Assembly (NCBI GenBank): GCA_036378955.1
Contig: DASUVM010000007.1
Span: 60,428-124,427, forward strand
Length of the DNA stretch: 64,000 nucleotides
From: DASUVM01 sp036378955
Lineage (GTDB): Bacteria > Patescibacteriota > Saccharimonadia > Saccharimonadales > Saccharimonadaceae
Reading direction: 5' to 3'
Shown in pieces: positions 7,960-15,233 of this stretch. The notes under the pieces were generated by a model that worked only from the letters and a program-made list of their open reading frames with translations, made no database searches and was not told the DNA's origin. Each line of letters opens with the position of its first letter. Within the stretch, counting starts at the first letter, position 1. A program made the position numbers and the translations under genes.

Positions 7960-10077
7960 CTATCTCGCCTCTTTCATACTAAGGTTCAAGCGACCTTGGT
8001 CGTCAATGGCAACTAGCTTCACACGGACTTTGTCGCCTTCTTTCACAATATCGCTCACCTTCTCAACCCGCTGGTCAGACATTTGTGAAATATGCACCAA
8101 ACCATCGCGGCCAGGCATTATGTTCACAAAAGCGCCGAATTCCATTAGCTTTACTACGATGCCATCGTAAACTTTGCCAATTTCAGGCTCGGCCACAATC
8201 GCTTGGATCATTTGCATGGCTGCGGTGATGCTCTTGGTATCAACGGCTGAAATAGTAACCAGGCCATCATCTTTAATGTCAATTTCGGCACCAGTGTCAG
8301 CAATTATCTTATTGATTACTTCACCGCCCTTGCCAATGACTTCGCGAATCTTCTCAGGCTTAATCATTAGCTTTTCAATGCGTGGTGCATATGGGCTCAG
8401 TTGCTCGCGTGGGGCATGTAAGGTTTCGAGCATGTGGCTTAAAATATGAGCTCGGCCGATTTTTCCCTGCATAATTGCTTGTTTCAAAATTTCAACCGGC
8501 AAGCCATGTACTTTCATGTCCATTTGCAGTGCAGTGATACCTTTTTCAGTGCCAGCCACTTTAAAGTCCATGTCGCCGGCAAAATCTTCAGCGTCGGCAA
8601 TATCACTCATGATATAAGGAGTGTCATCATCCATCATCAAACCCATGGCGATACCAGAAACCGGGCTTTTAAGAGGAACGCCGGCATCCATCAATGCCAA
8701 ACAGCTTGAACAGGTAGCAGCCATAGAGGTTGAACCGTTTTGGCTCATAATTTCAGTGACGCTACGAATAGCATACGGAAAATCTTCGATTGACGGCAAA
8801 ACACCAATTAATGCCCGCTCGGCGAGATAACCGTGCCCAATTTCGCGGCGGCCTGGTGAGCCCAGGCGGCGCACTTCGCCGACGGTATAACCAGGAGCGT
8901 TGTAATGGTGCATGTAACGGCGCTCAAAGTCGTTTTGCTCCATGGTGTCAACCATTTGGACATAACTTAAGGGGGCCAAGGTGACAATATTCATACCTTG
9001 GGTCATACCACGCGTGAACAAGCTTGAGCCATGAGTGCGCGGCAAAATGCCGACTTCGCTCGAGAGCGGGCGAATTTCATCAAGCTTGCGACCATCGGGG
9101 CGCAGCCCTTTTTCAACGATGCCTTTGCGAACATCTTTGTGCAGCGCCATAGTGAAGGCTTCGTCGTATTCACGTCGCAGCTCTTCATATGTTTCTTCAC
9201 CAACCTCAGCCAACATTGCCTCGTGAAATTCACTGCGAAGCACGTTAATGAGTTCGTTACGCTCAGGGTACGGGCGGCGTAGATCGTCGCTTAGCTTTGC
9301 TTCTACCCAGCTATCAACGGTAGTTTGAATAGCCTCGTTGGGCAACACCAACTCGTATGCAAGCGGCTCAACACTAATTTTTTCGGCGAGTTCTTTCTGC
9401 ACGGCAATTGCTGGCTGAAAGGCCTTGTGTGCCCAGGCAAGTGCGTCAGCCACAACCTCTTCACTCACCTCTTTGGCGCCAGCCTCAACCATGGTAATAC
9501 CACTGGCAATGCCGGCAACCACGAGGTCAAGCTCGCTTTGTTCGATCTCTTCAGGGGTAGCGAATGCTTTGAACTGGCCATTTACTCGTGAGACACGAAG
9601 CCCAGCTACCGGGCCGTCAAATGGTGCACCGGTTAATGTAAGGGCGGTGCTAGCGGCAATCATCGCCACCATATCTGGCCGGAAACTCGGATCCATTGAA
9701 AGCACGGTTGCCACCACCTGTACCTCTTGGCGATAACCTTTTGGGAAGAGCGGTCGAATTGGCCGGTCAATAATACGGCCAATCAAAATAGCTTCATCAC
9801 TTGGGCGGCCCTCGCGCTTAATAAAGCGTGAACCACTAATTTTACCGGCTGCATAAAACTTTTCTTCGTAATCGACACTGAGGGGGAAATAATCCATACC
9901 GCTAATCGGCTTGTTGCCAACCATAGCAGTGCCAAGCACTACGGTTTCTCCGTAATATACTAAAACACTCGCGGTAGTCCGAAACCCAACTCGCCGTACT
10001 TCAAGCTTCAGCGGCTTGCCGCACAATTCTGTTTCAACTGAAACGATATCTTTACCAAATGGGTTAATAGTGCCCAT
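7960..10077 (-). CDS. pnp: Polyribonucleotide nucleotidyltransferase (PNPase)
   Basis: Phosphorolytic 3'-5' exoribonuclease of mRNA decay. The 705-residue protein has the full bacterial layout: first RNase PH domain (about 10-145), all-helical linker, second RNase PH domain with catalytic acidic residues in GDMDFKVAGTEKGITALQMD (about residues 480-500), a KH domain (IREVIGKGGEVINKIIADTG, about 560-580) and an S1 domain from about 622 (GKVYDGIVVKLMEFGAFVNI). Length and motifs are normal. It is transcribed alone, with an AT-rich 184-base gap on its 3' side. Confidence 0.97.
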   Translation of the reverse strand: MGTINPFGKDIVSVETELCGKPLKLEVRRVGFRTTASVLVYYGETVVLGTAMVGNKPISGMDYFPLSVDYEEKFYAAGKISGSRFIKREGRPSDEAILIGRIIDRPIRPLFPKGYRQEVQVVATVLSMDPSFRPDMVAMIAASTALTLTGAPFDGPVAGLRVSRVNGQFKAFATPEEIEQSELDLVVAGIASGITMVEAGAKEVSEEVVADALAWAHKAFQPAIAVQKELAEKISVEPLAYELVLPNEAIQTTVDSWVEAKLSDDLRRPYPERNELINVLRSEFHEAMLAEVGEETYEELRREYDEAFTMALHKDVRKGIVEKGLRPDGRKLDEIRPLSSEVGILPRTHGSSLFTRGMTQGMNIVTLAPLSYVQMVDTMEQNDFERRYMHHYNAPGYTVGEVRRLGSPGRREIGHGYLAERALIGVLPSIEDFPYAIRSVTEIMSQNGSTSMAATCSSCLALMDAGVPLKSPVSGIAMGLMMDDDTPYIMSDIADAEDFAGDMDFKVAGTEKGITALQMDMKVHGLPVEILKQAIMQGKIGRAHILSHMLETLHAPREQLSPYAPRIEKLMIKPEKIREVIGKGGEVINKIIADTGAEIDIKDDGLVTISAVDTKSITAAMQMIQAIVAEPEIGKVYDGIVVKLMEFGAFVNIMPGRDGLVHISQMSDQRVEKVSDIVKEGDKVRVKLVAIDDQGRLNLSMKEAR

Positions 10078-10194
10078 AATTGACTCCTTTATATTTCACT
10101 TCAATGGTGAATAAGTAACGGGTACGAAAGCTTAAGAAGCAAACTCTCCTATCCACCACTTATTTCACCGCTCACCATTATACAAGAAAGCAAG

Positions 10195-10671
10195 CTATTC
10201 TCCTAAACGATTGATATGACGCTGAATGGCTTCGTCGTCAGAAAAATCTTCGACCGTCAAAGGTAAGTGTGCTCTCTCCATGAATAAAAACCAATAACCA
10301 GACTTCTCTTCATCCCAATCATCCTCATGATTTATCGCTTGTAGCAATGCTAAATCATTAGTATCCAATGCACGACGTAGGTCGTGTTTCAGTTGCGTAA
10401 TTACGGTTGAAACTGTGTCGGGGATAATATCAAGAAAAGTATAGATGTCTTCTCGAGCTAGAGAAACTCTGTCTAACTTTTGTTCTAATCGCATAGTATC
10501 CATCACTAAATACTGTAATGTATCTGCAATCAACGTACAGTCCTGAAGATCATTCGGCCCACCTTCAAAGCCTTGGAGCACATAAGCAGATAGCGGATCG
10601 ACATCTACCAACAAACAACGTTCACCGCGCGGCCTTGAAGAGATATAGACAAACTGATCTAACGAGGCAGC
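10195..10671 (-). CDS. Unknown protein, probable C-terminal half of a frameshifted gene
   Basis: The annotatable ORF begins with TTG at 10614, but the same frame is open up to 10671 with protein-like sequence (LDQFVYISSRPRGERC) and no ordinary start codon. It overlaps the end of the upstream gene. A one-base shift near 10660 would join the two into one product of about 310 residues, passing straight from ...GGILIRELPR to LDQFVYISS.... The region contains LLVDVDPLSAYVLQGF, which faintly recalls the metal-binding Asp segment of kinase-like folds; that resemblance is weak. Either a pseudogene, a sequencing error or programmed frameshifting. Confidence 0.5.
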   Translation of the reverse strand, partial: AASLDQFVYISSRPRGERCLLVDVDPLSAYVLQGFEGGPNDLQDCTLIADTLQYLVMDTMRLEQKLDRVSLAREDIYTFLDIIPDTVSTVITQLKHDLRRALDTNDLALLQAINHEDDWDEEKSGYWFLFMERAHLPLTVEDFSDDEAIQRHINRLGE

Positions 10672-11111
10672 TCACGAATAAGAATACCGCCATCTAGAGC
10701 AACGTCTTTCAAATAATGTAGCAATTTGCTAGTTATAAAATCAACTTCTTCGCCTATTTCGACAGCATTTTGTGCTGATATTTCATGCTTTAATAGTTCA
10801 TCATATCCAACTGCATTATCGAGTTTGTCGACAATAGTATATGTTGTGAGCGCACTACGTTCGCTTTGTCCCAATATAACTTGATAGTCAACGTGGGGAA
10901 TATTATATTGTTCATCAAACAATTGAAGAACTTGGTTATGATAACGAATGTTAATCAGCGCCTCTTCGATGCTGGCATATTGATGCTCAGAGCGCACTAA
11001 CTTATCCGGTGAACTTGCGAGATATGAAAACTTTTTTGAGTTTTCTCTTAACCCAACCCGTGCTGGTTGAAGAGCCTCCTGGAAAGGCGGATGTCCGCGC
11101 GATGCTTTCAT
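10659..11111 (-). CDS. Unknown protein, N-terminal half of a probable frameshifted gene
   Basis: Start taken at the ATG 11111-11109 (MKASRGHPPFQEA...), because the longer 11153 start adds an implausible Ile run. The product is about 150 residues, soluble, alpha/beta, with an HVDYQVILGQSERSALTTYT segment and a helical end. No family recognised. It stops at 10659 while the downstream frame continues with matching sequence character, so the two pieces probably belong together. Divergently arranged from whiB at 11217; their promoters share the intergenic region. Confidence 0.5.
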   Translation of the reverse strand: MKASRGHPPFQEALQPARVGLRENSKKFSYLASSPDKLVRSEHQYASIEEALINIRYHNQVLQLFDEQYNIPHVDYQVILGQSERSALTTYTIVDKLDNAVGYDELLKHEISAQNAVEIGEEVDFITSKLLHYLKDVALDGGILIRELPR

Positions 11112-11140
11112 TATAATTATTATATCATCTTTATTATGTG

Positions 11141-11169
11141 TTGACAATATCAAAACGATCTGCTAGACT
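11141..11169 (+). promoter_or_regulatory. whiB promoter
   Basis: TTGACA (11141-11146) and TAGACT (11164-11169) at an ideal 17-base spacing, about 47 bases before the whiB ATG, so the transcript has a normal leader carrying the Shine-Dalgarno. Confidence 0.7.
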
Positions 11170-11216
11170 CCCTGTTTGGTACACCCTGTAAGTCGACTCT
11201 CTTCCGGAGGAAGAAA

Positions 11217-11474
11217 ATGGATTGGCGATACAACGCCGCCTGCCGCGACGAAGACCCGGAGCTGTTCTTTCCTGTGGGAACGAGCGGTCCGGCCATTCTT
11301 CAAACCGCACAGGCCAAGGCCGTCTGCCACCGCTGCACCGTTGCCTCGGACTGCCTGAGCTGGGCACTACGGAGCGGCCAAGACAAGGGTGTCTGGGGCG
11401 GCATGAGCGAAGACGAGCGCCGCGCGCTCAAGCGGCGGAATGCCTCACGGGTTCGCACCCGCAGCAACATTTGA
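11217..11474 (+). CDS. WhiB-family iron-sulfur transcription factor
   Basis: Small cluster-binding regulator of the kind that docks on the principal sigma factor in Actinobacteria. The 85-residue protein has the complete four-cysteine set (Cys9, Cys37, Cys40, Cys46; CHRCTVASDC at 37-46), the turn motif GVWGG (58-62), and a basic C-terminal tail (RRALKRRNASRVRTRS) for DNA contact. A strong Shine-Dalgarno GGAGGA precedes the ATG. Codon use is GC-richer than its neighbours, and it has its own promoter and terminator, so recent acquisition from an actinobacterium or its phage is plausible. A WhiB fusion elsewhere in the window (27013-27831) is a separate, more diverged copy. Confidence 0.93.
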   Translation: MDWRYNAACRDEDPELFFPVGTSGPAILQTAQAKAVCHRCTVASDCLSWALRSGQDKGVWGGMSEDERRALKRRNASRVRTRSNI

Positions 11475-11500
11475 TTCACCCGAGCCCGCACCAGTACCGC

Positions 11501-11544
11501 ACGGATCCGGAAGCTCCGCCAAAGAGCTCCCGGATCCGTTTTTC
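11501..11544 (+). terminator. whiB intrinsic terminator
   Basis: Arms ACGGATCCGG (11501-11510) and CCGGATCCGT (about 11529-11539) followed directly by TTTTT. The stem is GC-rich and sits just beyond the whiB stop. Confidence 0.85.
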
Positions 11545-11601
11545 ATTCACAAGTCAATGGCAGCTCAGTGGAGCCAAACCAATTAAAAAGGCTATGATAA
11601 A

Positions 11602-11632
11602 AAAAATAGCCCCTGAAAAGGAACTATTTTTA
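11602..11632. terminator. Bidirectional terminator between whiB and rpsO
   Basis: AAAAATAG and CTATTTTT arms with an inner CCT/AGG pairing around GAAA give A- and T-runs on both sides. It lies just past the rpsO stop on the minus strand. Confidence 0.65.
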
Positions 11633-11642
11633 TTATTAAATA

Positions 11643-11909
11643 CTACTTACGCAAACCAAGTTTTGCGACAGTTGCTTTATAGGCTTCAAAATCGGTTTTT
11701 TCAAGGTAACGCAGAAGCTTTCGGCGGCGACCTACCATCTGTAGTAACCCGCGGCGAGCCATGAAGTCGTGCTTGTTCAACTTTAAGTGTTCAGTAATTT
11801 CTTTAATACGCGCCGTTAATACGGCAACCTGTACTTCAGGTGAGCCAACGTCAGTTTTGTGGCGCTGATTATCGGTAATAACCTTTGTTTTTACATCTTG
11901 TGCAATCAT
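11643..11909 (-). CDS. rpsO: 30S ribosomal protein S15
   Basis: 88-residue primary 16S rRNA-binding protein of the small-subunit platform. The canonical length and signatures are present: DVGSPEVQVAVLTARI near residue 20 and LTEHLK-like ITEHLKLNKHDF, then RRGLLQMVGRRRKLLRYL. It is transcribed alone with a terminator on its 3' side. In many bacteria rpsO and pnp are adjacent; here they are separated by about 1.5 kb holding the frameshifted orphan and whiB, so an ancestral pair may have been split by insertions. Confidence 0.97.
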   Translation of the reverse strand: MIAQDVKTKVITDNQRHKTDVGSPEVQVAVLTARIKEITEHLKLNKHDFMARRGLLQMVGRRRKLLRYLEKTDFEAYKATVAKLGLRK

Positions 11910-12049
11910 ATCCTACAGATAGTAACAGATATAGCACATCTGTGCAAGCATATTGAACCACTGTTTGTACATTAGCAAAATGCCAGTCTCTATTTGTTTC
12001 TATCTCAGTTTTACAGCCCAGAACAAGCCTGTTGCAGTAAATAACTGTA

Positions 12050-12379
12050 ATGAGGTTCGTTATTCGGACAATCAAATATATGATACCAGCTCTTATCGGA
12101 TTACTTATTTTGGGAATTGAGGCTGTAGTTGTAAACGCTTGGCCTCGGGTTAATGTATGCACCTACGGTACAATAAACGGCTTTGGGGCATATACGCTGA
12201 TCTTGCTAGTATTCTTGGCAATACTCTTGATCGGATGCGGCTTCATCAAGTATATAGAGCTGTTAAAAAGTAATTGGCTGCGCGGCTTAGCGGCGCTTGT
12301 GCTATTCTTAGCCTGCGGCGCACTGGCCTATTTCGCAAGCGGTCTGCTGGGTATGCAAGATTGCCGCATAGGGTATTGA
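12050..12379 (+). CDS. Small three-helix membrane protein, unknown
   Basis: 109-residue protein with three predicted membrane segments (about residues 8-26, 42-62 and 75-98) and a short loop containing NVCTYGTINGFG. Cysteines near both ends (Cys35 and the Cys of MQDCRIGY) could pair outside the membrane. No family recognised. It is a lone plus-strand gene between rpsO and a minus-strand orphan. No clear Shine-Dalgarno. Confidence 0.65.
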   Translation: MRFVIRTIKYMIPALIGLLILGIEAVVVNAWPRVNVCTYGTINGFGAYTLILLVFLAILLIGCGFIKYIELLKSNWLRGLAALVLFLACGALAYFASGLLGMQDCRIGY

Positions 12380-12419
12380 CGTAGCGGAAACAACTGCTCA
12401 GCGACCTATCGCCACTCCC

Positions 12420-13058
12420 TCAAATTGAGTAATATGCCCTTAACTCCTGTAACATAGCCGTAATAAATAACTGCTCTTCTTCGTTTATGCCGCTGTTGTC
12501 TTCAGTGAGCTCAGCATGCACCATACGTGCAAACTCACCCTGTGCGCCATCCTGGCTCAACCAAGAGTGATCTCCTTGGTAGAGAGCGTTGAATATTGCC
12601 ATTTTTTCTGCATCAGCTAGCGGACTTTCTTGAATAGGAGCCTCAGCAAGCTCAAGCTCGGTTCTTGTGGTGAATGTTCCGTCTTGTTCACATTGGATGT
12701 GCCATTCTTTTTTTAAGCCCAAGTCATCAATGATTGAAATACTAATTATTTCTTGCAAAATATCATCATTGATAACCCTTTGAGGCGTATAGTAAAGCTC
12801 TATTTCTTTAACGCCAAGCTCAAAAAGGTATGGTGGTATTGCTGAACCCGCAAAGTCAGAGCCGGCAAGCGTAATATTGCGAAAATAGGCTAAAGTACCA
12901 TGCTCGTCTCGGCTGCCATTGCGATCAGCTGGAAGCCCTGGCTGTCGTTCGACCGAGGGAATGCCAATGGTTTGTAAAATGTTTTGAAAGCCCTTAAATA
13001 TATCGTTCTTCCAACGATGATCTGGCATTTCATACTCATTTGCACCTAGGTTTTCCAT
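12420..13058 (-). CDS. Unknown soluble protein
   Basis: 212-residue acidic protein with no recognised domain. The N-terminal part has a helical segment (WKNDIFKGFQNILQTIGI), the middle is beta-rich, and the C-terminus is helical (EEEQLFITAMLQELRAYYSI). It lies 30 bases downstream of truB on the same strand and could be co-transcribed. No signal peptide or membrane segment. Confidence 0.65.
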   Translation of the reverse strand: MENLGANEYEMPDHRWKNDIFKGFQNILQTIGIPSVERQPGLPADRNGSRDEHGTLAYFRNITLAGSDFAGSAIPPYLFELGVKEIELYYTPQRVINDDILQEIISISIIDDLGLKKEWHIQCEQDGTFTTRTELELAEAPIQESPLADAEKMAIFNALYQGDHSWLSQDGAQGEFARMVHAELTEDNSGINEEEQLFITAMLQELRAYYSI

Positions 13059-13088
13059 GGTGGTTGCTATGGTAGCGCTCTTTCTTTG

Positions 13089-13745
13089 TTAAAGCAACTC
13101 TTTCGGTAAACTAATAGCCTGATTAACATCATAGTCAGCCACCTTCAGGCGTCGCAAAGACATACAAAAAGCGCCCGTGCCAAGTTTTCCTCCAATATCT
13201 TCAGCCAGAGTGCGAATATAAGTACCGCTTGAGACATGCGCCCGAACTTTTAGTTCAGGGTAGCTGTAATCGAGTAGTTCAAGCGAATAAATAGTGATAA
13301 TTCGGCTTGGCATATCAACTACCTCACCTTTGCGTGCTAGTTTATAGGCGCGTTCACCATTAATTTTTATAGCACTATACATTGGTGGTTTTTGCTTAAT
13401 CTTCCCAATAAAACCTTTCAGACTATCGACAACTTCTATATGGCTCGGCTGATAGTCACTCGTTTTTGTTATTTCGCCTTCTGGGTCGCCTGTTGAGCTT
13501 GTTGCGCCTAGGTAAATTGTGGCCTCATAGGTTTTGTCGAGCTTTGTGTAAGTGCCGGCATTTTTGCATTCTTTACCAGTAACGATAATCATCAGGCCGG
13601 TGGCAAACGGATCAAGTGTGCCAGTGTGACCTACTTTGATTTTTTTGCCCGCTCTCTCGCTGAGCACTCGACGCACACGTGCCACGACGCCAAAGCTCGT
13701 CATGCCGGCTGGTTTGTCTATTAATATAATGCTGTTTTCGTTCAT
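13089..13745 (-). CDS. truB: tRNA pseudouridine(55) synthase, short form
   Basis: Makes pseudouridine 55 in the T-loop of tRNAs. The 218-residue protein begins with IILIDKPAGMTSFGVV and has the catalytic-Asp motif GHTGTLDPFATG (Asp45). Other conserved blocks follow (QKPPMYSAIKINGERAYKLAR; VSSGTYIRTLAEDIG at about 168-182). Bacterial TruB is usually near 300 residues; this one stops shortly after the catalytic domain, so the C-terminal PUA-like domain is missing. Short TruB proteins occur in reduced genomes. Confidence 0.95.
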   Translation of the reverse strand: MNENSIILIDKPAGMTSFGVVARVRRVLSERAGKKIKVGHTGTLDPFATGLMIIVTGKECKNAGTYTKLDKTYEATIYLGATSSTGDPEGEITKTSDYQPSHIEVVDSLKGFIGKIKQKPPMYSAIKINGERAYKLARKGEVVDMPSRIITIYSLELLDYSYPELKVRAHVSSGTYIRTLAEDIGGKLGTGAFCMSLRRLKVADYDVNQAISLPKELL

Positions 13746-13839
13746 TGGGTTAATTTGATGATACCATTTTACCCTATTACAAGCTCAATACTGCGTGATG
13801 TCTAGGTAGGTCAAAGGAGGGGCTACGTGCAAAAAAATA

Positions 13840-13868
13840 TTGACTTATCACTCAATAAATGCTATTAT
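13840..13868 (+). promoter_or_regulatory. Promoter for the 13901-14435 pair
   Basis: TTGACT (13840-13845) and TATTAT (13863-13868) with a 17-base spacer. Its position rules out an ATG at 13859 as start of the downstream gene and favours 13901. Confidence 0.7.
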
Positions 13869-13900
13869 TTAGTTATCCGTTCGACACCCTGGAGGCTGCA

Positions 13901-14104
13901 ATGGCACGCGCCAAGCAGCAGACAGCGCGAGAGCCGCTCGCCATCATAAGGCTAGTGAGAGACTTTCCCAGAACGACGGCGTACCTTACCGCAGCCACGA
14001 TGGCCTTGACCGTTGTGGCAATTTTTAGACCACTCGGCGACGTGGTGGGTACCGCTGCCGTTAGCGTGTTATTGGGAATCGTCTGGCTATCGCGCCAGCA
14101 CTAG
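13901..14104 (+). CDS. Small membrane protein, unknown
   Basis: 67-residue product from the ATG at 13901, chosen because it follows TGGAGG at six bases and lies downstream of a good promoter. A basic N-terminus (MARAKQQTAREPLAIIRLVR) is followed by two likely membrane segments (about 27-43 and 48-64). No family recognised. GC-rich codon use differs from neighbouring housekeeping genes. It is followed after 28 bases by another small membrane protein, forming a two-gene unit with one promoter and one terminator. Confidence 0.65.
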   Translation: MARAKQQTAREPLAIIRLVRDFPRTTAYLTAATMALTVVAIFRPLGDVVGTAAVSVLLGIVWLSRQH

Positions 14105-14132
14105 TATTCAACCAACAAAGAAGAGGTGTGAC

Positions 14133-14435
14133 ATGCGACCCTACAACAAGACCGCTATCACTGTCAGGCTCGAGCTGGCCACCCGCGGCAGTCCCACCAA
14201 GACGGTGCCCAACACCATCGTTGGCGAAAGACCGCGGCGCCCACTCCTCAGAGAAGCCCTGGTGCTGGTGCTGGCCGCCCTCGTGGCACTGCTCGTGCTG
14301 GCCACGGGAGTATGGTTCGTCTGCTACTGGGCAAGCGAAGGCGACGGACTGGCCATCGCCATGGTCATTCTCTTTACGCTATTCGGGCTACTGGTAGTGG
14401 CAGGCGTCACCACCAAATTGCTACCAGAGCAGTAA
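14133..14435 (+). CDS. Small two-helix membrane protein, unknown
   Basis: 100-residue product from the ATG at 14133, preceded by a GAGGTG Shine-Dalgarno. The first 40 residues are soluble and basic (KTAITVRLELATRG), then come two hydrophobic segments (about 42-65 and 73-94) and a short end LLPEQ. No family recognised. It shares GC-rich codon use with the gene just upstream and is closed by an intrinsic terminator, suggesting the pair was acquired as a cassette. Confidence 0.65.
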   Translation: MRPYNKTAITVRLELATRGSPTKTVPNTIVGERPRRPLLREALVLVLAALVALLVLATGVWFVCYWASEGDGLAIAMVILFTLFGLLVVAGVTTKLLPEQ

Positions 14436-14446
14436 GGTGAAAAGAC

Positions 14447-14482
14447 GGGCGCGGTGCAGGAACTCCTGCCCGCGCCCTTTTC
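14447..14482 (+). terminator. Intrinsic terminator of the small membrane protein pair
   Basis: GGGCGCGG and CCGCGCCC arms with inner GCAGG/CCTGC pairing, followed by TTTTC. Confidence 0.85.
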
Positions 14483-14525
14483 AATTACAGCACATTAAAC
14501 CTTTTTATTTCGTTATACTAGGTAT

Positions 14526-15233
14526 ATGAAAAAAGTTTTATTCGGTATTTTTGCCCACCCCGACGATGAGGGTTTTGGCCCAAGTGGCACACTAATAAAA
14601 ATGGCTCAAAATGGTGTTGATATACACCTAATATGCCTGACGCGCGGTGAGGCTGGCATGAATGTGGATAATTATGAAAACCTAGGCGCAGTTCGCAGCC
14701 AAGAATGGCATAAGGCCGGTGAGCTCATTGGCGCCACTAGTATGAAGCAATTTGATTTTGGTGATGGCAGGCTATGCAATGCATGGTATCACGAGATTGC
14801 CGCTGCAATAGAGAGCCATGTTAATGAAAAATTACAGACATATCAAGAGCCAGTTGAGGTAGAGTTTCTAACCTTTGATCATACCGGCATAACCGGCCAC
14901 CTCGATCATATTGCTGTTAGCATGATTACGAGTTTTGTTTTTATTTGCCTTTCAAAGCAGCCCACCCGCCATCATTTTAGCCATATTCGCCTCTTTTGTT
15001 TGCCGCCAACAATCTGCGACAACGATGTTTCGTATGTGTATTGGCCCGCAGGGCGCATAAAAACTGATGAAACCATTGACATCTCAGACGTGTTTGACAA
15101 AAAACTAGCTGTTATGCACGCCCACTATTCACAGCGCAGTGATGCTGCAATGCTGCTCGAACGCCTGGGTGAGCTTATGAAGCAAGAGTCGTTTTGTTTT
15201 TTGAAGCCGCGATCTACTGGCCAGGAATCTTAA
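14526..15233 (+). CDS. PIG-L/LmbE-family deacetylase
   Basis: Probable zinc-dependent N-acetyl-sugar deacetylase of the PIG-L (LmbE/MshB/BshB) family. The 235-residue protein has AHPDDE at 10-15 and a later HLDHIA zinc-ligand motif (125-130). Substrate cannot be told from sequence; a GlcNAc-linked lipid or thiol precursor is typical of the family. A TATACT box (14514-14519) lies only six bases before the ATG, so the mRNA is likely leaderless. The gene ends convergently with the next one, overlapping it by 20 bases. Confidence 0.9.
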   Translation: MKKVLFGIFAHPDDEGFGPSGTLIKMAQNGVDIHLICLTRGEAGMNVDNYENLGAVRSQEWHKAGELIGATSMKQFDFGDGRLCNAWYHEIAAAIESHVNEKLQTYQEPVEVEFLTFDHTGITGHLDHIAVSMITSFVFICLSKQPTRHHFSHIRLFCLPPTICDNDVSYVYWPAGRIKTDETIDISDVFDKKLAVMHAHYSQRSDAAMLLERLGELMKQESFCFLKPRSTGQES

